Shown here piece after piece: positions 7,137 through 16,295 of a DNA stretch of 64,000 bases (position 1 is its first letter; every line of letters begins with the position of its first letter). The position numbers and the translations under genes are program-made. The notes under the pieces are model-generated. The model was given only the letters and a program-made list of their open reading frames with translations. It was not told the origin of the DNA and did no database searches. Origin of the DNA: Synechococcus sp. BO 8801 (GTDB taxonomy: Bacteria; Cyanobacteriota; Cyanobacteriia; PCC-6307; Cyanobiaceae); the NCBI RefSeq assembly GCF_002252675.1, contig NZ_NQKY01000001.1:141315-205314 (forward strand), in the 5' to 3' direction.

Positions 7137-8546
7137 TCAGTTGGTCATTGGATCGTACGCCTCTTCCCCGTGAGCCACGAAGTCGAGACCGCGCTCTTCC
7201 TCTTCAGGGCTGACGCGGAGTGGCATCAGGGCCCCGAGAATCCAGAGAATAATAGCCGTGCCGAGAGCGACAAATCCATAGGTGAGGATAACGGCTTTGA
7301 ACTGGGCGATGAACAGGCCGAAATTTCCTGATTCCTCAAGGATCTTGGCCGACAAGGGGAAGTAATCCGCAGGCACAAGCGCCTTGGAGGCAAGAATTCC
7401 GGTCAGCAGAGCGCCCACGGTCCCGCCCACTCCGTGGACCATGAAGGTGTCAAGGGAATCGTCGAACTGGATGGCGGCCTTCACCCTGACGGCAATGAAG
7501 CAGACCACCGCCGTGACGATGCCGATCAGGAGCGATTGCTCCATGTACACAAACCCTGCCGCCGGGGTGATGCCCACCAGGCCGGCAACGGCACCGGTGG
7601 CTGCTCCAACGGCCGTGGGTTTGCCGTCCTTGAACCATTCGATCAGGCACCAGGTGAGCAGGGCGGCCGAGGCGGAGGTGGTGGTGGTGAGGAAGGGATA
7701 CCCTGCCGTCTTGGAGGCGAACATGCTGGCTCCGTTGAAACCGAACCAGCCGAACCACAGCAGGCCTGCCCCCAGCAGGATGAAGGGCACGTTGTGGGGC
7801 GGGCGTTTGCTGTTGGGCCAGGTGGTGCGGGGGCCGATGATGGCCGCGGCCACGAGAGCCGCCACGCCGGAAGCGATGTGGACCACGGTGCCACCGGCGA
7901 AATCGATGGCGCCGATCGATCCGAACGGACCGATGAAACCGCCGCCCCAGACCATCTTGGCCATGGGGGAATAGATCAGCAGGCTCCAGATCAGGCAGAA
8001 CCAGAACCACGCCTTGAAGCTGACCCGCTCCACCAGGGCGCCTGAGATCAGGGCCGGCGTGATGATCGCGAACATGCCCTGGAACAGGGCGAAGGAGGTG
8101 GCACTGATCGGGAAGCCTGCCGCCAGGGGCTGGTCGCCGAGTTCACCGCCGACGCCATGCAGGAACATCGATCCCAGGCCACCGATGAAGGGGCTGCCGA
8201 AGCCGACGTCGAAGGCCAGGCTGTAGCCGATCACCACCCAGAGGACGCCGATGAGCCCCATCAGGAAGAAGCTCATCATCATGCAGTTCAGCACGTTCTT
8301 GGGCCGCGTGAAGCCGCCGTAGAAGAAGGCCAGGCCAGGGGTCATCAGCAGGACCAGGGCCGAACCGACCAGCATCAGGAGGGTGTCGGCCCCATCGGTG
8401 GGAGCCATGGCCAGGGCCGCCTTGGCCGAGCCGGCGAGCAGTGGACCGATGCCGGCCCCCACCGCCAGCAGAAAGAAGGCGATTTTCCTTAGCCGTTGAT
8501 CCTGAAGCCCAGCCAGAAAGCGGACGCGAAAGCGATCGAAGGTCAT
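7137..8546 (-). CDS. amtB: Ammonium transporter (Amt family)
   Basis: Inner-membrane ammonium channel, 469 residues from the ATG at 8546. The N-terminus is a basic stretch followed by a hydrophobic segment ending GSAKA, consistent with the cleaved signal peptide of cyanobacterial Amt1. Eleven hydrophobic segments follow, with family motifs such as FFYGGFTRPKNVLN, DFAGGTVVHI, WFGWFGFNG and the pore histidine motif DTFMVHGVGG. An alternative ATG lies at 8588. The downstream PII gene suggests post-translational gating. A GTN10AC motif and an inverted repeat upstream hint at nitrogen-responsive control. Confidence 0.93.
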   Translation of the reverse strand: MTFDRFRVRFLAGLQDQRLRKIAFFLLAVGAGIGPLLAGSAKAALAMAPTDGADTLLMLVGSALVLLMTPGLAFFYGGFTRPKNVLNCMMMSFFLMGLIGVLWVVIGYSLAFDVGFGSPFIGGLGSMFLHGVGGELGDQPLAAGFPISATSFALFQGMFAIITPALISGALVERVSFKAWFWFCLIWSLLIYSPMAKMVWGGGFIGPFGSIGAIDFAGGTVVHIASGVAALVAAAIIGPRTTWPNSKRPPHNVPFILLGAGLLWFGWFGFNGASMFASKTAGYPFLTTTTSASAALLTWCLIEWFKDGKPTAVGAATGAVAGLVGITPAAGFVYMEQSLLIGIVTAVVCFIAVRVKAAIQFDDSLDTFMVHGVGGTVGALLTGILASKALVPADYFPLSAKILEESGNFGLFIAQFKAVILTYGFVALGTAIILWILGALMPLRVSPEEEERGLDFVAHGEEAYDPMTN

Positions 8547-8598
8547 CAATGCGGATGACGTCGATGCACCAGTCGGTGATCCATGCATCGGGAAAGGG

Positions 8599-8629
8599 GG
8601 GTGAACCTTGGGAAAGGCAAATTTCACCC
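8599..8629 (-). promoter_or_regulatory. Inverted repeat in the amt leader
   Basis: GGGTGAA at 8599-8605 and TTCACCC at 8623-8629 are perfectly complementary over seven bases with a 17-base spacer, about 53 bases upstream of the chosen amt start. It could be an operator or a leader hairpin. Confidence 0.35.
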
Positions 8630-8653
8630 TCAGCGCTGGGGAAGGATGGTTGT

Positions 8654-8667
8654 GTAGCCAAACGAAC
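8654..8667. promoter_or_regulatory. Possible NtcA-binding site upstream of amt
   Basis: The 14-base sequence GTAGCCAAACGAAC matches the minimal NtcA rule GT-N10-AC, and one half matches the GTA of GTA-N8-TAC. It is about 110 bases upstream of the amt start. No convincing TAN3T -10 element was found at the expected distance, so this is tentative. Confidence 0.35.
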
Positions 8668-8697
8668 AAACAGGCCCTCCGGCCAGTGAACGGTCAC

Positions 8698-8722
8698 AAA
8701 AAAGCCGGGGCAGTGCCCCGGC
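8698..8722 (-). terminator. Intrinsic terminator of cpcB
   Basis: On the minus strand GCCGGGGC-ACT-GCCCCGGC forms an eight-base-pair GC stem with a three-base loop, followed by six T residues. It starts 26 bases after the cpcB stop codon, showing that the cpcB transcript ends here with no cpcA behind it. Confidence 0.92.
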
Positions 8723-8747
8723 GGGATGGTCGCGGCGGACGCTCAGA

Positions 8748-9266
8748 TCAGGCGACGGCGGCGGCGGCGCGATCGAAGTAGGTGCCCACTTCCGACATCA
8801 GGGCGGAGCAGTCGCCGGGGGTGATGCCGTTGCGATCATTGGCGATCGCGATGGCGGCGTCCTTCATCTTGCGGATGCCTTCGGCCACGGAGGCACCGGG
8901 CACGCCGAGGGCCAGGTAGGTCTCGCGCAGGCCGTTGAGGCAGCGATCCTCAAGCACGGAGGCATCGCCGGTGAAGATCGCGTAGGTGACATAGCGCAGA
9001 ACGATCTCCATGTCGCGCAGGCAGGCGGCCATGCGGCGGTGCGTGTAGGCGTTGCCGCCGGGGGCGATCAGGGCGGGTTGCTGGTCGAAGAGGTCGCGGG
9101 CGGCGTTGGTGACGATCTTGGAGGCGTTCGAGGTGATGCGGTTGACCGTGTCCATCCGCTTGTTGCTCTCGGCCACCATGGCGCCCAGGGCATCGATCTG
9201 GCCGGGGCTGAGGAATTCGCCGCGGGCGTCGGCCTGGGCGACGAGCTTGGTGAAGGCGTCGAACAT
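8748..9266 (-). CDS. cpcB: C-phycocyanin beta subunit, orphan copy
   Basis: 172-residue beta phycocyanin, a light-harvesting subunit of the phycobilisome rod. Both bilin-attachment cysteines are present: C82 in [10 protein letters not shown] and the C-terminal one (about C153) in [11 protein letters not shown]72, normally methylated, is conserved, but residue 76, usually Asn, is His (NAYTHRR). The sequence is otherwise very close to CpcB. A cpcA alpha gene normally follows within about 100 bases; here a strong terminator and then amt follow. It is therefore a stand-alone extra copy or a relocated gene. Its partner alpha subunit would have to come from elsewhere in the genome. Confidence 0.93.
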   Translation of the reverse strand: MFDAFTKLVAQADARGEFLSPGQIDALGAMVAESNKRMDTVNRITSNASKIVTNAARDLFDQQPALIAPGGNAYTHRRMAACLRDMEIVLRYVTYAIFTGDASVLEDRCLNGLRETYLALGVPGASVAEGIRKMKDAAIAIANDRNGITPGDCSALMSEVGTYFDRAAAAVA

Positions 9267-9382
9267 GGGGGCTGCTTGGAAGCGTGGATGTGAACTTTAG
9301 ATTCGCCGGCCGGGGTTGTGCGAGGTCCCGAAGCCAGCTCCCCTGGCAGCTTGACTAGGGTGATTGGCCCCAAAGCCTCTGC

Positions 9383-10663
9383 ATGGCCGGCCCCGCAAGC
9401 ATGCCTCCCGAGCCGATGGACTGGGGCGCGCTGGCCCTGGCCGCCGGGCCGGCGCCGAGCGATCCGACCGCAGGTCCCACCAGCCCCCAGGCCCGGTTGC
9501 GGCTGTTCGGTCGCCCGGAGTCTGAGGTCCGGGTCACGCTGTACCGCGACCACCACGCCTGGTGCCCCTACTGCCAGAAGGTCTGGCTGTGGCTGGAGGA
9601 GAAACAGGTTCCCCATCGCACCAGCAAGGTGACGATGTTCTGCTACGGGCGGAAGGAGCCCTGGTACACCGAGCGGGTCCCCAGCGGCATGCTGCCGGCC
9701 CTCGAGCTCGATGGTCGTCTGATCACCGAGAGCGACCGCATCCTCGAGGCCCTCGAGGAGAGCTTCGGCCCCCTGGGGCCGGCGATGCACTCGTCCGTGG
9801 CCCTGCCGCTGCGCCAGCTTGAGCGTCAGCTGTTCCGGGCCTGGTGCCAATGGCTCTGCGTCCCGGCCCGGGGGCCCGCCGATGAGGCCCGGGGCCGGGA
9901 GGGCTTCGATCGCTGGGCCGAACGGTTCGCGAGCGCCCTCGAGGCCGAGCCAGGACCGTTTCTGGTCGGGGAGCTGGGCACGGTGGACCTGATCTTCGTG
10001 CCCTACGTCGAGCGCATGAACGCCAGCCTGGCTTACTACAAGGGCTACCTGCTGCGGGAGCGCCATCCCGCCATCGATCGCTGGTTCCGGGCTCTCGAGG
10101 AGCGCTCCACCTACCTCGGTACCCAGAGCGACTTCCACACCCACGCCCACGACCTGCCTCCCCAGATGGGAGGGTGTTACGCCAGCGGCAGCGGCGAGCA
10201 GCGGAATCTCGCCGACCGCATCGACGCCGGCCCCTGGCCGATCGTGGCCCCACCCGGGTCCGATCCCGAGACCAGCCAGGGCGAGCCGGCCGACGCGGCC
10301 TCCGTGGCCCTGGCCCGGGTGCTCCGGCACCGTGGGCCCCTGCTGGCGCGCAATCCGCTCGGATCCGATGGCTTCGACCGACCGTTGCGCTGTGCCCTCA
10401 CCCGGCTGATCACCGGCCAGGATTGCCCGCCTCCCCCCGGGTCGGCCCGTGGCCTGCGCTACCTGAGGGATCGCATCAGCGTGCCCAGGGACATGCCGCT
10501 GCACGCGGCCCGCCTGCTGCGCCGCTCCCTGGAGGCCACGGCCCGTCTCGATCCGGCCGCTCCCTCGGCGGCGGGGGAGCCGATCCCGGTGCAGCATCGC
10601 CGCGACCAGGATCCGTCCCCCTTTCTTGCCGCCGCGAGCCGGCCCCTCGGCACCGCCCCCTAG
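9383..10663 (+). CDS. Glutathione S-transferase family protein
   Basis: 426-residue protein with an N-terminal thioredoxin-like GST domain carrying CPYC (AWCPYCQKVWLWLEE, about residues 59-73), the SGMLPALELDGRLITES cofactor loop, and an alpha-helical C-terminal domain (LVGELGTVDLIFVPYVERM). This CPYC-bearing class is known from cyanobacteria and plants as omega-like or thioltransferase-type GST. The last 150 or so residues are a low-conservation extension. Alternative ATGs at 9401 and 9416 are possible. Substrate unknown. It stands alone, divergent from cpcB and followed by the DUF2808 gene. Confidence 0.8.
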   Translation: MAGPASMPPEPMDWGALALAAGPAPSDPTAGPTSPQARLRLFGRPESEVRVTLYRDHHAWCPYCQKVWLWLEEKQVPHRTSKVTMFCYGRKEPWYTERVPSGMLPALELDGRLITESDRILEALEESFGPLGPAMHSSVALPLRQLERQLFRAWCQWLCVPARGPADEARGREGFDRWAERFASALEAEPGPFLVGELGTVDLIFVPYVERMNASLAYYKGYLLRERHPAIDRWFRALEERSTYLGTQSDFHTHAHDLPPQMGGCYASGSGEQRNLADRIDAGPWPIVAPPGSDPETSQGEPADAASVALARVLRHRGPLLARNPLGSDGFDRPLRCALTRLITGQDCPPPPGSARGLRYLRDRISVPRDMPLHAARLLRRSLEATARLDPAAPSAAGEPIPVQHRRDQDPSPFLAAASRPLGTAP

Positions 10664-10674
10664 CGTTGGCCTCG

Positions 10675-11268
10675 ATGGTGTTGGAGGCCATGGCAGGCAT
10701 TTCGGGTCGTGCTTCCCTGGCGGGCCTCAGCCGGGTGGTTCCGCCGCTGGCGGTGCTGAGCCTGGCCCTTGCGGCCGGCGCTCCCGCCGTCCAGGCCCTG
10801 GAACTGGGCGGTCGCACCCAGTTCGTGCGGGCCCCCTGGAAGGTCACCCTCACCAGCTACACCACCAACGTGGGCCAGTCGCCTGCGGAGTACTTCTTCA
10901 CCCTCAGCCTCGATGAGGGGGCGGGGGCCTCCCTCGGCGGCATGACCATCCAGCAGACCCGTGGTGCCGACTGGCAGTTCCCGTTTGCTGTCGAGCGGAC
11001 CCACGCCTTTCTCGGGGTGCCCCGCCGTGAGGGGCGCCGGATCCCGGTGCAGGCCGCGTTCGATCCTGCTGCCCGGCGCTTCGACCTCAGCTTCCCCGAG
11101 CCCGTCCCCCCCGGCGCGACGGTGACGGTGTCGCTGCGGCCCTGGTTCAACCCCGTCCAGGCCGACACCTATCTCTTCCAGGTGACGGCGATCCCTGCCG
11201 GCCCCGGGCCGGTGCCCAGTCCGGTGGGGGTGGGGACTTTGAGGATCTACCAGCCCAATGATTGGTGA
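10675..11268 (+). CDS. Exported DUF2808-type protein
   Basis: 197-residue protein with a signal peptide (hydrophobic segment from about residue 20, ending near QALEL) and a mature beta-rich domain with RAPWKVTLTSY, DWQFPFAVERTHAFLG and ATVTVSLRPWFNP, the pattern of the cyanobacterial DUF2808 family. Function unknown; likely periplasmic or cell-surface. An alternative ATG at 10690 has a GGAGG close upstream. It starts 11 bases after the GST gene and could be co-transcribed with it. Confidence 0.7.
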   Translation: MVLEAMAGISGRASLAGLSRVVPPLAVLSLALAAGAPAVQALELGGRTQFVRAPWKVTLTSYTTNVGQSPAEYFFTLSLDEGAGASLGGMTIQQTRGADWQFPFAVERTHAFLGVPRREGRRIPVQAAFDPAARRFDLSFPEPVPPGATVTVSLRPWFNPVQADTYLFQVTAIPAGPGPVPSPVGVGTLRIYQPNDW

Positions 11269-11315
11269 GTGAATCGGCCGGCGCGGCTGGGCACGCGCCA
11301 GGATGGGGACCCCTG

Positions 11316-11606
11316 ATGACGCCCACGATGCAGGCCAGCTGGAACGGAAAAGTGATCGCCAGCAGTGACGACATCGTGACGGTGGAAGGCAACGCCTACT
11401 TCCCGGCCGATGCGCTCGATGCAGCCTGGATCCGCCCCTCCAGCCACCGCTCCTTCTGCGGCTGGAAGGGAGAAGCGCACTATTACGACCTGATCGTCGA
11501 CGGCAAGGAGAATGCCAATGCCGTCTGGTACTACCCGGAGCCCAAGGAAGCGGCCAGCAACATCCGGGGGCGGGTGGCGTTCTGGAAGGGCGTGACGGTG
11601 GCCTGA
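11316..11606 (+). CDS. DUF427 domain protein
   Basis: 96-residue protein starting at the ATG at 11316. It carries the hallmarks of DUF427: WNGKVIASSDDIVTVEGNAYFP, then CGWKGEAHYYDLIVDGK and NAVWYYPEP. The family is small, cytoplasmic and of unknown function. It converges on the next gene with 22 bases between. Confidence 0.85.
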   Translation: MTPTMQASWNGKVIASSDDIVTVEGNAYFPADALDAAWIRPSSHRSFCGWKGEAHYYDLIVDGKENANAVWYYPEPKEAASNIRGRVAFWKGVTVA

Positions 11607-11628
11607 GGCCTTCTCAGCTTTCCGGGTA

Positions 11629-11928
11629 TCAGCTGCCTGGATAACGGAGGGTGCGCCACTCGCCGCTCAGGGTGCTCACCTCCACGCCGATGCCGACGGG
11701 ACCCTGCACGGGGCCGAATTCCTCCTGCCACCAATGCAGCGCCTCGCTCCAGGCGGCATCCAGGGAGTCGTAAAGGTCGTCGAGGATGGGATGGGGATCA
11801 CCCTGTTGATCCACCAGCCGGTAGGTGCGGCACGTCTGGACGTTGCTACGCGTCTGGGCGCTGCTGCGCGAGCGGGAGGACTGAGGTAAGGAGATCGCCA
11901 CGTCTTGCCTCGTATACAGGATTGGCAT
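11629..11928 (-). CDS. Small hypothetical protein
   Basis: 99 residues. The first 30 are Ser/Arg-rich and disordered-looking; the rest (TYRLVDQQGDPHPILDDLYDSLDAAWSEALHWW, shown in part) resembles a compact cyanobacterial family that I recognise only vaguely. It lies downstream of the monooxygenase on the same strand with a 33-base gap and could be the third gene of that unit. Function unknown. Confidence 0.55.
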   Translation of the reverse strand: MPILYTRQDVAISLPQSSRSRSSAQTRSNVQTCRTYRLVDQQGDPHPILDDLYDSLDAAWSEALHWWQEEFGPVQGPVGIGVEVSTLSGEWRTLRYPGS

Positions 11929-11961
11929 TCTGGCCCCTGTGCCAGATCCGAACTGTCACCT

Positions 11962-13122
11962 TCACAACATCTTTCGGTGTTGCTCCGCAACCGGCGTCGC
12001 TGCGGTATCGCGGGTCGGCGGGCGCTTCCGTCCCGTGCGATGGCTCACCTGGCGGCTGCGCTCCTGGTAGCGGTGGACCACCGGAAGGCGCTCCTCCTGG
12101 TAAGCCTGCAGCGCCAGCTGCGGTGTGGCGGCGGCGCCGGGCGCCAGCTGGCCCGCCAGGGCCACCGCATCCTCCAGCCCCGCCGTCATCCCCCGGGCCT
12201 GGGAGGAGCTCATGGCGTGGGCGGCATCGCCGATCAGGGCCACCCGCCCGTCGACGAGAGCGGGCAGGGGGTCGATGTCGAACGACCAGTTGGCCACCAC
12301 CCCCTCCGGAGCCGTGGCGGCGATCACCGCGGCCGCATCGGCGGGAAGCTTGGCGAGGGCGGCGGCGGGCACCCCCTCTTCCAGCAGCCTCTGCCGGGCC
12401 TCCCGGTCATCGGGGAGCTCCTCCTCCTGGAAGAAGCCCCAGTGGGTGCGCCCCCGCCCCTCCCCGTCGGGGCCCAGATCGAAGAAGTTGGCGTAGATGC
12501 CCCGGCCCCGGGCATAGACGAAGAAATCCCCGTCGGTGCAGAAGGTCGCGTCCGTCACCACCCCCCGCCAGACCCGATCCCCCAGGTACTGCAGGCGTCG
12601 CTCCGGGCAGAGCAGGGCCGCCACCCGGGAGAAGATCCCATCGGCCCCCACCAGCAGATCGCCCGTCCATTGGCGGCCATCGGCAAAGCGGGCCTCGACG
12701 CCGTCCTTGCTCTGGCTCCAGCCGACGAGTGCATGGTCGCCGTGGAAGGCGGCGGGATCGAGATGGCGCCAGAGGGCGTCGAGGATGGCGCGGCGGTGGA
12801 TCAGCAGGGAGGGCAGCTCCCCCGCCTGCCGTTCTGCCGGGCTGGCTTCGATCAGATCGCCCCTGAGGTTGCGGAACACGAACCGCTGCACGGGATGGCC
12901 GCCCGCCAGCAGGTCGTCGAGCAGGCCCGGGACGGCGGCGGCCGCCACCGCCTCCACACCGCTCTTCACCAGCAGGATGCCGCAGCCCTCGGTGCGCAGC
13001 CGCCCGGAGCGCTCGAACAGGGAGACGCGGTGGCCCTGGCGCTGCAGCATCAGGGCGAGCAGCAGGCCGGAACTGCCGGCCCCCACCACGGCGATGCGGA
13101 GGCCGGCGGGGGCGGAACTCAT
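11962..13122 (-). CDS. FAD-dependent monooxygenase
   Basis: 386-residue class A flavoprotein monooxygenase (the fold of p-hydroxybenzoate hydroxylase and zeaxanthin epoxidase). The N-terminal dinucleotide motif VGAGSSGLLLALML binds FAD, followed by the DG-type region LLVGADGIFSRV and the second FAD motif ALIGDAAHAMSSSQARGM. The ATG at 13122 overlaps the stop of the TerB-like gene by four bases, giving translational coupling. The substrate is not predictable; aromatic or isoprenoid substrates are usual. The C-terminus is basic (RKRPPTRD). Confidence 0.85.
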   Translation of the reverse strand: MSSAPAGLRIAVVGAGSSGLLLALMLQRQGHRVSLFERSGRLRTEGCGILLVKSGVEAVAAAAVPGLLDDLLAGGHPVQRFVFRNLRGDLIEASPAERQAGELPSLLIHRRAILDALWRHLDPAAFHGDHALVGWSQSKDGVEARFADGRQWTGDLLVGADGIFSRVAALLCPERRLQYLGDRVWRGVVTDATFCTDGDFFVYARGRGIYANFFDLGPDGEGRGRTHWGFFQEEELPDDREARQRLLEEGVPAAALAKLPADAAAVIAATAPEGVVANWSFDIDPLPALVDGRVALIGDAAHAMSSSQARGMTAGLEDAVALAGQLAPGAAATPQLALQAYQEERLPVVHRYQERSRQVSHRTGRKRPPTRDTAATPVAEQHRKML

Positions 13123-13571
13123 GCGCTCACGGCAGGCTCCAGGATGCTGGCATGGAGAACGTCCATCACCTCGAGGACCTTGGTGGTCTCCTCCGGGTCG
13201 AGGCGCAGGGTGCCGGCCAGGTCGGCGAGGATCGCCTGCTCCTGGTCCTCCAGGGGGCCGTCGGAGCGCATGATCTCCGCCGCCACCGCATAGGCCGTGT
13301 GCCGCTGCCGGTCGTCCAGCACCGCGGCCGCCTCCTCCATCAGGCCGATCGCCCCCTTGGCCCGCAGGCCCTGGAGCAGCGTGTCCATCAGGCTGATCAT
13401 CTCCTTGTCGCTCCTCCCCTTGAAGGGGGCGCGGTAGTCGAGGGCGTGGCGAAGGGCCCGTGTGCCCGCCATGGTGAGGGCCCCGTCCCAGGAGACGGCG
13501 GCGAGAGCGACCGCGGCGAAGGCCGTAGGTGCGTCCATGGACAACGTCGAAAGCATGGGAACACCCGTCAT
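13119..13571 (-). CDS. TerB-like tellurite-resistance family protein
   Basis: 150-residue, mostly helical protein. The C-terminal half (AYAVAAEIMRSDGPLEDQEQ, then LRLDPEETTKVLEVMDVLHA) matches the TerB/DjlA-type helical domain with its acidic metal-binding loop. It is the upstream gene of a pair with the FAD monooxygenase, with overlapping stop and start codons. TerB proteins are linked to metal stress and membrane signalling, but the cyanobacterial members are uncharacterised. Confidence 0.7.
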   Translation of the reverse strand: MTGVPMLSTLSMDAPTAFAAVALAAVSWDGALTMAGTRALRHALDYRAPFKGRSDKEMISLMDTLLQGLRAKGAIGLMEEAAAVLDDRQRHTAYAVAAEIMRSDGPLEDQEQAILADLAGTLRLDPEETTKVLEVMDVLHASILEPAVSA

Positions 13572-13648
13572 CGTTCGCTCCAGGGGTGCCTGTCAGTGGC
13601 CGATGTGACCGAATCCGGGAAAAGCTCCCCCTCGTCGCCGTCCGGTCC

Positions 13649-13885
13649 TCAGCGCTTCGGGGCTGCTCCACCGGCGGCACCGCCTTCGCGGCAGAGCTTC
13701 AGATAGAGGGCATCCGGCTCCTGATACCGGGCCGGGCGGCAGTCGTGCAGACGGGCCAGCTGCTGCCAGCAGACGGTCCGCTGCACGTTCTTGAGACTCT
13801 TGCCTTCCCGCACCAGCATCCGCATGGCCCGGCAGTAGGAGCCGTAGTGCTCGTCCAGGTCCGGGAGGTTGGCGGGAACGCTCAT
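13649..13885 (-). CDS. DUF3136-like small protein, copy 1
   Basis: 78 residues from the ATG at 13885. The core YGSYCRAMRMLVREGKSLKN followed by QRTVCW, LARLHDCRPARYQEPDALY matches the small protein at 34906-35184 across its length, so the two are paralogues. The family resembles DUF3136, known to me only from marine and freshwater picocyanobacteria; function unknown. It stands alone downstream of the glnN terminator. Confidence 0.75.
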   Translation of the reverse strand: MSVPANLPDLDEHYGSYCRAMRMLVREGKSLKNVQRTVCWQQLARLHDCRPARYQEPDALYLKLCREGGAAGGAAPKR

Positions 13886-13972
13886 CCAACGACTCCAGCA
13901 CCTCCCCTCGGCCAGCGACTGTGCCGATGGGAACCAAGCGTGCAGATCTTGAGATCTCCCCCCGTGGGGCCA

Positions 13973-14001
13973 AAAAAAGGAGGGCCCCGAAAGGCCCTCC
14001 C
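13973..14001 (-). terminator. Intrinsic terminator of glnN
   Basis: Minus-strand GGAGGGCC and GGCCCTCC form an eight-base-pair stem with a six-base loop, followed by seven T residues, 20 bases after the glnN stop codon. Confidence 0.93.
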
Positions 14002-14021
14002 CGCAGCGGAACGTGCGCCGT

Positions 14022-16190
14022 TCAGCGGATGAACAGCATCTCCTGGTAGGAGGGCAGGGGCCACAGGTTGTCGTCCACCAGGGCCTCGAGACCATCGACG
14101 GCCTCCCTCAGCTGGTGCATCAGCGGCATCAGGGTGTCGGCCGAGTAGCGCATGTGGGCGATGGTGCCGTGGGGGGCGTTGCTGATGGCGCTCTCGAGGG
14201 CACCGCTCAGTTCCATCAGTTTGGCGCTGAGGGACGCGACCTTGTGCTGGGTTTCCGGGGACACCTGGAGGCCCATGGAGGTCTGCAGTTGCAGGGAGCT
14301 GGCCAGCTCACCCAGGTAGCGCATGGCGGCCGGGTAGATCTGGGTCTGGGCGATCTGCACCGCCAGCTTGGCCTCGACGTCGATGGCGAGCACGTACTGC
14401 TCGGCGTAGACCTCGAAGCGGCTCTCCAGTTCCAGGGGGGTGAGCACACCCTGCTGGGCGAACAGGTCGCGCACTTCAGGCCGCTGCAGCACGGGCAGGG
14501 AATCGGCCGTGGTGGGCAGGTTTTCCAGGCCCCGCTCCTCCACGGCGATGCGGTGCCACTCGCTGGAGTAGCCGTCGCCGCCGAAGACCACGTTGCCGTG
14601 GTCGGTCATGATCTGCTTGAGCACGGAGAAGGCGGCGCCCGGCAGGCTTTCGCCGGCGGCCATCTTCTGCTCCAGCTGGTCGCTCACGTAGGCAAGCGAA
14701 TCGGCCAGGATCGTGTTCATGGCCACCAGGGGGCCCGCCACCGACTGGTTGGAGCCGACGGCCCGGAACTCGAAGCGGTTGCCGGTGAAGGCGAAGGGGG
14801 AGGTGCGGTTGCGGTCGCCGGGATCCTTGGGGAACTCGGGCAGGGTGTCGACACCCAGCTGCATCACGCCGGCATGGGTGGAGCCCGTCACGTCGCCTTC
14901 CTTGATCTGGCGGAAGACGTCCTCCAGCTGGCTGCCCAGGTAGACGGAGATGATCGCCGGGGGGGCTTCGTTGGCGCCGAGGCGGTGATCGTTGCCGGCG
15001 GTGGCCACCACGGCCCGCATCAGGGGGCCGAACTTGTGCACCCCGCGGATGACGGCGCCGCAGAACAGCAGGAACTGCATGTTCTCGTGGGGGGTGCTGC
15101 CGGGATCCAGCAGGTTGCCCTGGGTGGGGTTGCCCACCGACCAGTTGACGTGCTTGCCGGAGCCGTTGATGCCTTCGAAGGGCTTCTCATGGAGCAGGCA
15201 GTTCATGCCGTGGCGGCGTGCCGTGCTCTTGAGAATGGTCATGATCAGCTGCTGGTGATCGGTGGCCACGTTGGCCGCCTCGAAGAACGGGGCGATCTCG
15301 AACTGGCCCGGTGCCACCTCGTTGTGGCGGGTCTTGGCGGGGATCCCCAGCTTGTAGAGCTGACGCTCCACGTCCTGCATGTACACCTGCACCCGCAGGG
15401 GGATGGCGCCGAAGTAGTGGTCGTCGAATTGCTGGCCCTTGGCGGAGGGCTTGCCGAACAGGGTGCGGCCGGCCAGCAGCAGGTCGGGACGCAGGGGCAC
15501 GTAGGCGCTGTCGACCAGGAAGTACTCCTGTTCGGCGCCGCAGCTGGAGTTGACCGGGGCCACCTCGGTTTCGCCGAGCAGCCGCAGCAGGCGCTGGGCC
15601 TGCTTGTTCATGGCGGCGTTGGAGCGCAGCAGGGGGGTCTTCTTGTCGAGGGCCTCGCCGGTCCAGGAGATGAAGACGGTGGGGATGCAGAGGGTGAGAC
15701 CGTTGGGGGTCTCCATCAGGAAGGCCGGGCTGGTGATGTCCCAGGCGGTGTAGCCGCGGGCCTCGAAGGTGGTGCGGATGCCGCCACTGGGGAAGGAGGA
15801 GCCGTCGGGTTCGCCCTGCACCAGCACCTTGCCGGTGAACTCGGTGATCACGGAGCCGTCACCCTGCACCGAGATGAAGCCGTCGTGCTTCTCGGCGGTG
15901 GCGTTGGTCAGGGGATAGAAGACGTGGGCGTAGTAGAGGGCGCCGCGGCCGGTGGCCCATTCCTTCATCGCCTGGGCGACCACGTTGGCGACCGAGACGT
16001 CGAGCTTGCCGTTCTCCTTGATGGTGCGCTGAACGGACTTGAAGATCTCCTTGGGCAGGGCCGCCTTCATCTTGGCCAGGCTGAAAACGTCGCTGGCCCA
16101 GAGCTCATCCAGCGACTCGATGGGGGGGGTCACCACCGGAGGGCGCTGGTGAATCTCCTGAATGGCGGCGAAGCGTTGGGGGCTGGGCAT
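14022..16190 (-). CDS. glnN: Glutamine synthetase type III
   Basis: 722-residue GSIII, the dodecameric ATP-dependent ligase making glutamine from glutamate and ammonia. Recognisable features are [15 protein letters not shown] near the N-terminus, the active-site blocks [41 protein letters not shown] and [20 protein letters not shown], and length matching Synechocystis GlnN (about 724). The ATG at 16190 was preferred over an upstream TTG at 16223 because it gives the usual N-terminus. GlnN is typically induced by nitrogen starvation through NtcA; I did not find a clear NtcA site in the 100 bases upstream. Confidence 0.96.
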   Translation of the reverse strand: MPSPQRFAAIQEIHQRPPVVTPPIESLDELWASDVFSLAKMKAALPKEIFKSVQRTIKENGKLDVSVANVVAQAMKEWATGRGALYYAHVFYPLTNATAEKHDGFISVQGDGSVITEFTGKVLVQGEPDGSSFPSGGIRTTFEARGYTAWDITSPAFLMETPNGLTLCIPTVFISWTGEALDKKTPLLRSNAAMNKQAQRLLRLLGETEVAPVNSSCGAEQEYFLVDSAYVPLRPDLLLAGRTLFGKPSAKGQQFDDHYFGAIPLRVQVYMQDVERQLYKLGIPAKTRHNEVAPGQFEIAPFFEAANVATDHQQLIMTILKSTARRHGMNCLLHEKPFEGINGSGKHVNWSVGNPTQGNLLDPGSTPHENMQFLLFCGAVIRGVHKFGPLMRAVVATAGNDHRLGANEAPPAIISVYLGSQLEDVFRQIKEGDVTGSTHAGVMQLGVDTLPEFPKDPGDRNRTSPFAFTGNRFEFRAVGSNQSVAGPLVAMNTILADSLAYVSDQLEQKMAAGESLPGAAFSVLKQIMTDHGNVVFGGDGYSSEWHRIAVEERGLENLPTTADSLPVLQRPEVRDLFAQQGVLTPLELESRFEVYAEQYVLAIDVEAKLAVQIAQTQIYPAAMRYLGELASSLQLQTSMGLQVSPETQHKVASLSAKLMELSGALESAISNAPHGTIAHMRYSADTLMPLMHQLREAVDGLEALVDDNLWPLPSYQEMLFIR

Positions 16191-16295
16191 GGAAACAGCT
16201 TGGGTCGGCTGGAGGGTATCCAATCCTTGTGTCCTGCCCCATGGGTGGAGCCGTTGATACAGAACGGCAGGTTGCCCGCCGGCCCCCGGCGGCCC

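Noticed and set aside
27-16264. The 12-mer GTTGATACAGAA occurs at 27-38 upstream of acsF and again at 16253-16264 near glnN.
   Set aside because: In 64 kb, many exact 12-base matches are expected by chance (hundreds of pairs), and no third copy or symmetry was seen.
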